A DNA stretch of 16,162 bases from an uncultured Anaerotruncus sp. GTDB lineage: Bacteria > Bacillota > Clostridia > Oscillospirales > CAG-272. Made by a program: the position numbers and the translations under genes. The notes beneath the pieces were generated by a model. That model was not told where the DNA came from, did no database searches, and saw only the letters and a program-made list of their open reading frames with translations. This document shows positions 6,916 to 13,880 of this stretch, piece after piece (the stretch's first letter is position 1; each line of letters opens with the position of its first letter). Where the stretch lies: positions 1 through 16,162 of the forward strand of contig CAJLZE010000052.1 of assembly GCA_905210995.1 (NCBI GenBank), given 5' to 3'.

Positions 6916-7002
6916 ACAGGCACATATCTCAAAAAGCGTGATACATTCGGCGCCGTGTGGGGCTGAAATATACTTGTCTCACGTCCTGTATGGGTGATTT
7001 TT

Positions 7003-7881
7003 ATGGATTATATTTTAGCCGGTATCTCCATCGGCGGTCAGTATGCGCTGATCGCGATAGGATATACAATGGTATACGGCATTCTGCGCCTTATAAACTT
7101 CGCGCACGGCGACATATTCATGGCGGCGGGGCTTATAATGGTATACGCTTCGGCAGAACTGCCGCTTTACGCCTCGATACCCCTCGTGCTCGTAATGACG
7201 ATGCTGCTCGGGTTTGCCATCGAGCGCGCCGCATACAAGCCCCTGCGCACCGCACCCCGTATGTCGGTCATGATCTCCGCCATCGGCGTATCATATATGC
7301 TTCAGAACGTGGCACTTTACGCCACGGGCGGACTTGCCAAGACATACCCCGCCATACCGTGGCTTTCAGACCCGGTATCGGTATTCGGCGCAACGACAAA
7401 GCGCGTAACGCTCATAACTCCGGTGCTGACTCTCATCCTCGTCGTGGCGCTGGTGCTCATAATCAAATTCACCAAGATCGGCGTCGCCATGCGCGCAGTT
7501 TCAAAGGACTTTGAGACCTCGCAGCTCATGGGCATAAAGATCAACCGCGTCATAAGCGTGACGTTCATCATCGGCTCGCTGCTCGCGGCGGTCGGTTCGA
7601 TACTGTATTTCACGAACTACCCCTCCGTAATACCCACATCCGGCTCGATGCCGGGGCTCAAATCCTTCGTTGCGGCGGTATTCGGCGGCATAGGCTCGAT
7701 CCCCGGCGCGGTGATAGGCGCGTTTATCATCGGCATATGCGAAAACCTGATACGCGCGGTAAATATCGGCGGCGTGAGCATGACGACCTTTTCGGACGCC
7801 TTCACGTTTGCGCTGCTCATCGTCATTCTCTGCGTAAAGCCCACCGGGCTTTTCGGCGAGAGAACGACGGAAAAAGTCTGA
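7003..7881 (+). CDS. livH: Branched-chain amino acid ABC permease LivH
   Basis: A 292-residue integral membrane protein with about eight membrane segments, the usual LivH length. Family marks include the opening DYILAGISIGGQYALIAIG, TMVYGILRLINFAHGD (22-37) and the cytoplasmic loop PLRTAPRMSVMISAIG, the likely contact for the ATPases. It pairs with LivM to form the channel. An in-frame GTG at 6994 would add three residues, but ATG at 7003 matches the family N-terminus and has GGGTGAT (6992-6998), which fits the 16S tail, directly before it. Its stop overlaps an ATG in TGATG form, and livM follows within 15 bases, so the two are tightly coupled. Confidence 0.92.
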   Translation: MDYILAGISIGGQYALIAIGYTMVYGILRLINFAHGDIFMAAGLIMVYASAELPLYASIPLVLVMTMLLGFAIERAAYKPLRTAPRMSVMISAIGVSYMLQNVALYATGGLAKTYPAIPWLSDPVSVFGATTKRVTLITPVLTLILVVALVLIIKFTKIGVAMRAVSKDFETSQLMGIKINRVISVTFIIGSLLAAVGSILYFTNYPSVIPTSGSMPGLKSFVAAVFGGIGSIPGAVIGAFIIGICENLIRAVNIGGVSMTTFSDAFTFALLIVILCVKPTGLFGERTTEKV

Positions 7882-7895
7882 TGGGAGGCGGCGAA

Positions 7896-9050
7896 ATGAA
7901 AATGCTGCAAAAGCCGACGGATAAAAAGCGCAACGCCGTCGGCAACATGATACTTTTCGCGCTGCTCGTCGCGCTGCTCATCACGGTCGATGCAACGTCG
8001 CACTCCTACGACATGATCGTCAAGGTGCTGCAAAAGGGCTGCGTTTATGCCGTGGTCGTGGTCTCGATGAACCTGCTCAACGGCTTTACCGGTCTTTTTT
8101 CGCTCGGTCAGGCAGGATTCATGCTGATCGGCGCATATGTTTACGCCATATTTTCGGTAGACGACGCCAGCCGTGCAATGGTGTACGGTTTTTCGGGCGA
8201 ACCTCTTATTGATTTCCGCCTGCCCATCATCGTGTCGATACTGCTTGCCGGCGTCGCTGCCGCGCTCTTTGCATTTCTTATCGGACTGCCCGTCCTCAAG
8301 CTCAAAAGCGACTATCTTGCCATTGCCACGCTCGGCTTTGCGGAGATACTCCGCACCATCATACAGTGGGATAAGCTCGGCAGAGTCACGAACGGCTCCT
8401 TCCCGATAAGCAACCTCGGCACCTTCAAGGACAGCCTCAGTGACACGCCCTTCAAAAAGATATCCTTCGTCATTCCTTTCTTCATCCTTGCCTTCGCCTG
8501 CATAGGAGTCATCGCACTGATGATACGCTCGACCTACGGCCGCGCGTTCAAGGCGATACGCGATGACGAGATCGCAGCCGAGGCAATGGGCATAAACCTT
8601 GCCCGCCACAAGATGATAAGCTTCATCGTCAGCTCCTTCTTTGCCGGTATCGGCGGCGCAATGTATGCCGTCTACATCGGCTCGACCAACGCGGCGCCCT
8701 TCACCTCGGCGCTGACATACGAGATCCTGCTCATAGTAGTTATCGGCGGCATAGGCTCGATCACCGGCTCGGTTCTCGCCAGCTTCCTTTACATCGCATC
8801 GCAGGAATGGTGGCTGCGCGGGCTTGACAGCGGCAAATTCCTCGGCATATCCTCGCCCATATTCCGCAACGGCTTCCGCCTCGTCGTATTCTCGGTCATA
8901 ATCATGATGTTCGTGCTCTTCTTCCGCCGCGGTATAATGGGCGACCGTGAATTCAGCTCGCTGCGGCTCTTCCGCGGCATTGCGGCAATACCGCGAAGGA
9001 TCGCCGGGCTGTTCGGCAAAAACAAAAAGAAAGCGGGGGATGCCGAATGA
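7896..9050 (+). CDS. livM: Branched-chain amino acid ABC permease LivM
   Basis: A 384-residue membrane protein with about ten membrane segments and the LivM hallmarks: NGFTGLFSLGQAGFMLIGAY (62-81), LPVLKLKSDYLAIATLG, and the coupling-loop motif GRAFKAIRDDEIAAEAMGI, followed by YEILLIVVIGGIGS. The open frame extends upstream into livH, but the start at 7896 is favoured because GGGAGG (7883-7888) precedes it by a good distance and because the region upstream is coding for livH in another frame. ATG at 7881 is a possible alternative that overlaps the livH stop. The C-terminus has a basic tail (about 30 residues ending NKKKAGDAE) on the cytoplasmic side. Its stop overlaps livG in ATGA form. Confidence 0.92.
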   Translation: MKMLQKPTDKKRNAVGNMILFALLVALLITVDATSHSYDMIVKVLQKGCVYAVVVVSMNLLNGFTGLFSLGQAGFMLIGAYVYAIFSVDDASRAMVYGFSGEPLIDFRLPIIVSILLAGVAAALFAFLIGLPVLKLKSDYLAIATLGFAEILRTIIQWDKLGRVTNGSFPISNLGTFKDSLSDTPFKKISFVIPFFILAFACIGVIALMIRSTYGRAFKAIRDDEIAAEAMGINLARHKMISFIVSSFFAGIGGAMYAVYIGSTNAAPFTSALTYEILLIVVIGGIGSITGSVLASFLYIASQEWWLRGLDSGKFLGISSPIFRNGFRLVVFSVIIMMFVLFFRRGIMGDREFSSLRLFRGIAAIPRRIAGLFGKNKKKAGDAE

Positions 9051-9889
9051 ACGATCTGCTCCGTCTTGAAAACGTAACGATGCAGTTCGGCGGCGTCGTA
9101 GCCGTGAACAACTTTTCGATGAGCATCGGCAAGGGCGAGATAGTCTCGCTCATAGGTCCCAACGGAGCCGGCAAGACCACGGCGTTCAATGCCGTTACCG
9201 GAGTATACCAGCCGACGAACGGCGCGATATACTTTGACGGCAAGCTGATACTCGAAAATCACCCCAAGGGCAAGATGAAAAAGCTCTATGCCGGCGAAAA
9301 CGCTGGGATGTATCACCGCTCGGTCGTAAAAACGCCGGACGAGATAACCCGCCTCGGCATGGCGCGCACATTCCAGAACATCCGCCTGTTCAAGTCGATG
9401 ACGGTGTTCGAAAACGTGCTCGTTGCAACGCATATGCGCCGCACGTCAAACCTTTTGAGCGCCACATTCATGCTAAACCGCAAGGAGGAGCGCGCCATGC
9501 GCGACGAGGTCGCGGAGCTTTTGCGCATAGTCGGTCTTGAGGACGAAAAGGATGAGGCAGCGACCTCTCTGCCATACGGCAAGCAGCGCAAGCTCGAAAT
9601 AGCGCGCGCGCTGGCGACAAAGCCCTCTCTTCTGCTGCTCGACGAGCCCGCTGCGGGCATGAACCCGCAGGAGACCGAGGAGCTGACCTCCTTCATCCGC
9701 CGCATACACGACGAATTCGACCTTACCGTGTTTCTTATAGAACACCACATGAACCTTGTTATGGATATCTCCGACCGCATCTGCGTCATAGACTTCGGGA
9801 AGAAGATAGCCGAGGGCACGCCTGCGGAAATACAGGCGGACCCCAAGGTCATAGACGCTTATCTGGGGGTGGCTGACGACGATGAGTAA
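9047..9889 (+). CDS. livG: Branched-chain amino acid ABC ATPase LivG
   Basis: A 280-residue nucleotide-binding subunit. Walker A is GPNGAGKTT (37-45), the signature region is LPYGKQRKLEIARAL (175-189), Walker B is LLLLDE (195-200) and the switch histidine is in EHHM (H233). PAAGMNPQETEEL just after Walker B is typical LivG. The signature is LPYGKQ rather than the ABC consensus LSGGQ or the common LivG form LSYGQQ; LivG proteins tolerate this region varying. It is about 20-25 residues longer than most LivG: the extra part lies around residues 66-98, before ARTFQNIRLF, and is rich in Lys, His and Gly. The frame is clean, so this is an insertion, not an error. The start overlaps the livM stop (ATGA), with a G-rich site at 9035-9039; its own stop overlaps livF by eight bases. 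Confidence 0.93.
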   Translation: MNDLLRLENVTMQFGGVVAVNNFSMSIGKGEIVSLIGPNGAGKTTAFNAVTGVYQPTNGAIYFDGKLILENHPKGKMKKLYAGENAGMYHRSVVKTPDEITRLGMARTFQNIRLFKSMTVFENVLVATHMRRTSNLLSATFMLNRKEERAMRDEVAELLRIVGLEDEKDEAATSLPYGKQRKLEIARALATKPSLLLLDEPAAGMNPQETEELTSFIRRIHDEFDLTVFLIEHHMNLVMDISDRICVIDFGKKIAEGTPAEIQADPKVIDAYLGVADDDE

Positions 9890-10598
9890 CATACTTGAAA
9901 TACGCGACCTCCGCGTGAGCTTCGGAGGCATCCGCGCCGTGGACGGCATTTCGTTTGATGTTGAAGAGGGAAAGATAGTTACCCTCATAGGCGCGAACGG
10001 CGCGGGAAAATCGACCATACTGCGCTCGATCGCCGGCATAACGAAGCCGCAGTCGGGAAAGATCGTGTTCTCCGGCTCGGATATCACGGGGCAGTCACCG
10101 GACAGGATAGTCTCGCAGGGCGTTACGCTCGTGCCGGAGGGGAGACGCGTTTTTTCAAACCTCACGGTGCTTGAAAACCTGCGCATCGGCGCTTATCTGC
10201 GCCGCGACAGCATTGCCGACGACATAGCGTATGTATATTCCCTCTTCCCGCGCCTCAAGGAGCGCAGCTGGCAGCTTGCCGGCACGCTGTCGGGCGGCGA
10301 GCAGCAGATGCTGGCTGTCGGCAGGGCGCTTATGAGCCGCCCGCGTCTCATAATGATGGACGAGCCCTCTCTCGGGCTTGCTCCCCTTATCGTAAAAAAC
10401 ATATTCGAGATAATAAAAACGATAAACAGCCACGGGATAACCGTGCTGCTCATCGAACAGAACGCAAACATGGCGCTCAAGATCGCGCACACCGGCTACG
10501 TTATCGAGACCGGGCACATCATCATGTCCGGCACGGGCGCAGAGCTGCTTGCCGACGAGCGGGTCAAGGAAGCGTATCTCGGAAAGACAAAGCACTGA
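9882..10598 (+). CDS. livF: Branched-chain amino acid ABC ATPase LivF
   Basis: A 238-residue ATPase, normal LivF length. Walker A is GANGAGKST (37-45), the signature LSGGEQQMLAVGRAL (136-150), Walker B LIMMDE (156-161) followed by PSLGLAPL, and the switch residue is Gln in EQN (Q193), as is usual for LivF rather than LivG. It forms the heterodimeric motor with LivG. The ATG overlaps the last codons of livG, so translation is probably coupled. It is the last gene of the operon: 18 bases after the stop a long intrinsic terminator begins. Confidence 0.95.
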   Translation: MSNILEIRDLRVSFGGIRAVDGISFDVEEGKIVTLIGANGAGKSTILRSIAGITKPQSGKIVFSGSDITGQSPDRIVSQGVTLVPEGRRVFSNLTVLENLRIGAYLRRDSIADDIAYVYSLFPRLKERSWQLAGTLSGGEQQMLAVGRALMSRPRLIMMDEPSLGLAPLIVKNIFEIIKTINSHGITVLLIEQNANMALKIAHTGYVIETGHIIMSGTGAELLADERVKEAYLGKTKH

Positions 10599-10616
10599 GG
10601 GCGGCACACGCCCGCA

Positions 10617-10702
10617 AAAAAGCGGAATAAAGCAGACGGAGGAACACCGCGCACTTCACTGCGGTGAAGTTAACGGGTACGTCTTGCTTTATCCCGCTTT
10701 TT
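10617..10702 (+). terminator. Long liv terminator with nested hairpin
   Basis: AAAAAGCGG (10617-10625) pairs with CCGCTTTTT (10694-10702); after one mismatch ATAAAGCA (10627-10634) pairs with TGCTTTAT (10685-10692); after one bulged T, GACG (10635-10638) pairs with CGTC (10680-10683). In all 21 pairs. The interior holds a second hairpin, ACTTCAC (10653-10659) with GTGAAGT (10664-10670). The A run on the 5' side and the T run on the 3' side mean it could stop transcripts from both directions. The 3' arm contains the -35 box of the next promoter. Confidence 0.8.
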
Positions 10703-10712
10703 GTGTTATACT
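10684..10712 (+). promoter_or_regulatory. Promoter of the MFS-GH2-B unit
   Basis: TTGCTT (10684-10689), 17 bases, TATACT (10707-10712), with TGT directly before as an extended -10. The -35 box and most of the spacer lie inside the 3' arm and T run of the liv terminator. The expected start, near 10719, gives a leader of about 22 bases, which supports ATG at 10741 as the MFS start. Confidence 0.65.
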
Positions 10713-10740
10713 TTTTGTAATGAAGAAAAAAGGCGGTCGC

Positions 10741-12054
10741 ATGACTATGAAAAAAACAAAGCTCTCGCCGCGCTTCTGGCTTGCGCTGACTGTGTTCAGC
10801 TTCGTGGGCCAGGTCGCGTGGGTCGTCGAAAATATGTACTTCAACGTTTTTATATACCGTATGTTCCGCGCGAGCGCACGGGATATTTCGGTAATGGTCG
10901 CCGCAAGCGCCGTTGCCGCAACGCTTACGACGCTCTTTATCGGCGCGCTGTCGGACAAGCTCGGCAAGCGGCGGCTCTTTATTGCGGGCGGGTACATACT
11001 CTGGGGCATATCCATCTGGAGCTTCGCCCTCATCCGCACCGACGTGATAGAAAAAATATTCCCCGCAGCGGCATCCGCAGCCTCGGTGGGCGTGTCTCTT
11101 GTCATAATAATGGACTGCGTTATGACATTTTTCGGCTCGTCGGCCAACGACGCCTGCTTCAACGCGTGGCTCACCGACTCCACCGACGCAACAAACCGCG
11201 GCTCGGCGGAGGGCATCAACGCAATGATGCCCCTCATCGCCATACTCGCGGTATTCGGCGGATTTATGCCCTTTGACCTTGACAAGTCCTCGAGCTGGGT
11301 CACTATATACACGATAATCGGCGCCGTCGTGCTGGCGGTCGGCATTGCAGGGCTCTTTCTCATAAAGGACGGTGAGGTAAAGCCCGCCGCCGAGAACGGG
11401 AATTACTTCCGCAATATCTTCTACGGCTTCTGCCCGTCGGTCGTGCGCGAAAACAGGATACTTTACACCGTTCTCGGCGCGTTTGCCGTTTTCGGCATAT
11501 CCATTCAGATATTTATGCCCTACCTCATCCTTTATTACAGCGTTTCGCTCGGAATGGACGATTACGTGCTCGTAATGGCGCCCGCAATAGTTATTGCCGC
11601 CGTGACGACGGTCCTTTTCGGCAAGCTTTATGACAGGCGCGGCTTCCGCATGACGGTATTGCCGGCGCTTGCTCTGCTTGCGGCAGGGTATGTCGTGCTG
11701 TTTTTCTTCCGCTCGACCGCACCTGTCTTTATCGGATCGCTTCTCATGATGAGCGGCTATCTTGCGGGAATGGCGGTGTTCGGTGCAATGCTGCGGGACT
11801 ATACCCCGCCCCACCGCGCCGGAATGTTTCAGGGACTGCGCATCGTCGGGCAGGTGCTCGTGCCGGGCATCATAGGTCCCGCGATAGGCGCCGCAGTGCT
11901 TCGCGGCGCGGGGACCGTCCTCAACGGCGACGGCACGACCTCGTTCGTGCCGAACCGCAATATATTCCTCGCCGCCCTTATCGCCGCAGTCGCGGTTCTG
12001 CCTGTGCTTGCTGCGGTATTCGCCCTGCAAAGAAAGGAAAAAAAGAATGCCTGA
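10741..12054 (+). CDS. MFS transporter, probable glycoside or sugar permease
   Basis: A 437-residue major facilitator superfamily protein with about twelve membrane segments. The loop 2-3 motif is clear (GALSDKLGKRR, 68-78) and a weaker copy in the second half is GKLYDRRG (294-301), as expected for a duplicated fold. RDYTPPHRAGMFQGLRI (352-368) is a conserved-looking cytoplasmic loop, and NAWLTDSTDATNRG (141-154) resembles a segment I associate with GPH-like sugar symporters. AGGCGG at 10731-10736 and the promoter position favour ATG 10741; an in-frame ATG at 10720 would lie at the transcript start, and ATG 10747 is also possible. The reading frame runs eight bases into GH2-B, so permease and hydrolase are translationally linked; a role in importing the GH2-B substrate is inferred from that. 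Confidence 0.82.
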   Translation: MTMKKTKLSPRFWLALTVFSFVGQVAWVVENMYFNVFIYRMFRASARDISVMVAASAVAATLTTLFIGALSDKLGKRRLFIAGGYILWGISIWSFALIRTDVIEKIFPAAASAASVGVSLVIIMDCVMTFFGSSANDACFNAWLTDSTDATNRGSAEGINAMMPLIAILAVFGGFMPFDLDKSSSWVTIYTIIGAVVLAVGIAGLFLIKDGEVKPAAENGNYFRNIFYGFCPSVVRENRILYTVLGAFAVFGISIQIFMPYLILYYSVSLGMDDYVLVMAPAIVIAAVTTVLFGKLYDRRGFRMTVLPALALLAAGYVVLFFFRSTAPVFIGSLLMMSGYLAGMAVFGAMLRDYTPPHRAGMFQGLRIVGQVLVPGIIGPAIGAAVLRGAGTVLNGDGTTSFVPNRNIFLAALIAAVAVLPVLAAVFALQRKEKKNA

Positions 12055-13756
12055 ATTCAATCTGCTCATGACCGAAGCCGGGCGCACGCTCTGCGGCACG
12101 CCCTGGAACGAATATCCGCGCCCCACGCTCAGGCGCAATTCATTTCTGAACCTCAACGGCGAGTGGGAGTTCACCGTTTCGGGCTCCCCCGATGTCCCGG
12201 CGGCATTTGACCGCCGCATACGCGTGCCCTTTCCGCCCGAATCGCAGCTCTCCGGCATCGGCGAATGCTTTCCCGAGGAGTCATACCTCTGGTACCGCCG
12301 CACATTTGCCGCTCCGACGATGACCGACGGCGGCAGAGTGCTGCTGCACTTCGGCGCTGCGGATCAGACAGCCGCCGTTTATCTCAACGGCATACACCTC
12401 GGCACCCACAGCGGCGGCTATGAGCCGTTTACATTTGACGTGACCGACGCGCTGCGTGCCGAAAACACGCTGACCGTGCGCGTTGAGGATCACCTTGACA
12501 GCCACATCCTCCCCTGGGGAAAACAGAAGCACCGGCGCGGCGGTATGTGGTACACTCCGGTGTCGGGCATATGGCAGACCGTGTGGGCGGAGACCGTCCC
12601 GCATGAATACATACGCGACATACTTACGGAGACCGACGGCGGCAGCGTCGTTATGCACATCGGGGGCGCCGACGGAGGGAGCATCGGCATAACTACGCCC
12701 GACGGAGTGCTTGACATTCCGTTTACGGGCGACAAAGCGGAATTCACACTCGACTCCCCGCGCATGTGGTCGCCCGAGGACCCGTATCTCTACTACGCGG
12801 AGGTCAGAACGGCTCACGACTGCGTAAGCACGTATTTTGCCGTCCGCACGCTCGATATAAAAACGGTCGGCGGCTACCCGCGCCTCTGCCTCAACGGAAA
12901 GCCGTATTTCTTCCACGGCGTGCTCGATCAGGGCTATTTTCCCGACGGCATCTTTACGCCCGCCTCACCCGACTGCTTCGACGCGGACATACGCGCAATG
13001 AAGGAGCTCGGCTTCAATACCCTGCGCAAGCATATAAAGGTCGAGCCCGAGCTTTACTATTACGCCTGCGACCGCCTCGGCATGATCGTATTTCAGGACA
13101 TGGTGAACAACGGGGATTACTCGTTCCTTCGCGACACCGCACTGCCGACGATAGGGGTAAAGCGGCTTTGCGACCGTTTTATGCACCGCAGCGCCGAAAC
13201 GCGCCGTGAATTCGTGCGCGGGATGGAGGAAACGGTGCGGCGTATGAAGAAGCACCCGTCGGTATGCTATTATACGATATTCAACGAGGGCTGGGGGCAG
13301 TTCTGCGCCGCAGAGCAATACCGCAGGCTGAAAAAGCTGGATCGATCCCGCTTTATCGACACGACGTCGGGCTGGTTCGAATGCCGCGAGAGCGACGTAA
13401 TGAGCCTGCACGTCTATTTCAAGCCCGTAAAGATCGGAAAAAGTGACAAACCCATCGTGCTTTCCGAGTTCGGCGGATATTCGTACAAGCCCGCAGGGCA
13501 CGTTTTCAATACCGAAAAGACCTACGGCTACCGCTTTTTCGACGACAGGGACGAATTCACCGATGCGTTTGAAAAGCTCTATCGCGACGAAATCATCCCC
13601 GCAAAGGCTCGGGGGCTTTCGGCTGCCATATATACGCAGCTCTCCGACGTCGAGGACGAAACGAACGGGCTCCTCAGCTATGACCGCGCCGTGTGCAAGG
13701 CGGATGCACAAGCTATGCGCGCCGTTGCCCGTGAGCTTGAAAAGGAGGAAATATGA
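12047..13756 (+). CDS. Glycoside hydrolase family 2 enzyme (GH2-B)
   Basis: A 569-residue cytoplasmic GH2 glycosidase without signal peptide: jelly-roll domain (about 18-190, with NGEWEF and VPFPPESQLSG), immunoglobulin-like domain (about 195-270) and TIM barrel (about 280-565). Acid/base E414 in IFNEGW and nucleophile E474 in LSEFGG are both present. It is a clear paralogue of GH2-A: both share NEYPRP, NGEW, the VPF-PES block, LHFGA, VLDQG-(Y/F)-PDG and DVE-E-NGL near the end. The barrel loop after the third strand differs strongly (VFQDMVNNGDYSF here, CWGEQGNWGF in GH2-A), which points to a different substrate or aglycone. It is translated in overlap with the MFS gene, with AAAGGA about nine bases upstream of the ATG. 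No N-x-K glucuronate patch is seen, so beta-glucuronidase is unlikely. Confidence 0.87.
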   Translation: MPEFNLLMTEAGRTLCGTPWNEYPRPTLRRNSFLNLNGEWEFTVSGSPDVPAAFDRRIRVPFPPESQLSGIGECFPEESYLWYRRTFAAPTMTDGGRVLLHFGAADQTAAVYLNGIHLGTHSGGYEPFTFDVTDALRAENTLTVRVEDHLDSHILPWGKQKHRRGGMWYTPVSGIWQTVWAETVPHEYIRDILTETDGGSVVMHIGGADGGSIGITTPDGVLDIPFTGDKAEFTLDSPRMWSPEDPYLYYAEVRTAHDCVSTYFAVRTLDIKTVGGYPRLCLNGKPYFFHGVLDQGYFPDGIFTPASPDCFDADIRAMKELGFNTLRKHIKVEPELYYYACDRLGMIVFQDMVNNGDYSFLRDTALPTIGVKRLCDRFMHRSAETRREFVRGMEETVRRMKKHPSVCYYTIFNEGWGQFCAAEQYRRLKKLDRSRFIDTTSGWFECRESDVMSLHVYFKPVKIGKSDKPIVLSEFGGYSYKPAGHVFNTEKTYGYRFFDDRDEFTDAFEKLYRDEIIPAKARGLSAAIYTQLSDVEDETNGLLSYDRAVCKADAQAMRAVARELEKEEI

Positions 13757-13787
13757 CAGCTCCCGCGCAATATCGCCGTTGTTCCGC

Positions 13788-13816
13788 TTGCATTTTCGCG
13801 CGCAATGTGGTATACT
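13788..13816 (+). promoter_or_regulatory. Promoter of the MATE-aldolase unit
   Basis: TTGCAT (13788-13793), 17 bases, TATACT (13811-13816), preceded by TGG as extended -10. The first ten bases, TTGCATTTTC, match the promoter at 2349 except for one base in the tenth to twelfth positions. The expected start, near 13823, leaves a leader of about 58 bases containing a GC hairpin (CCGCGC at 13835-13840 with GCGCGG at 13844-13849). No terminator separates it from GH2-B, so read-through is also possible. Confidence 0.6.
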
Positions 13817-13880
13817 TAAAGAGTCCGGTCGCCGCCGCGCCGTGCGCGGGGCAGCCGGCATCGCATAACAGAGGATCACA

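Noticed and set aside
6969..6974. Separate livH promoter at a TATACT box
   Set aside because: No acceptable -35 box lies 16-18 bases upstream, and the gene order favours read-through from livK.
10564..12303. A 579-codon minus-strand frame opposite the MFS gene
   Set aside because: Antisense shadow: Arg/His/Gly-rich, no membrane or domain pattern, and it runs through a terminator and promoter on the other strand.
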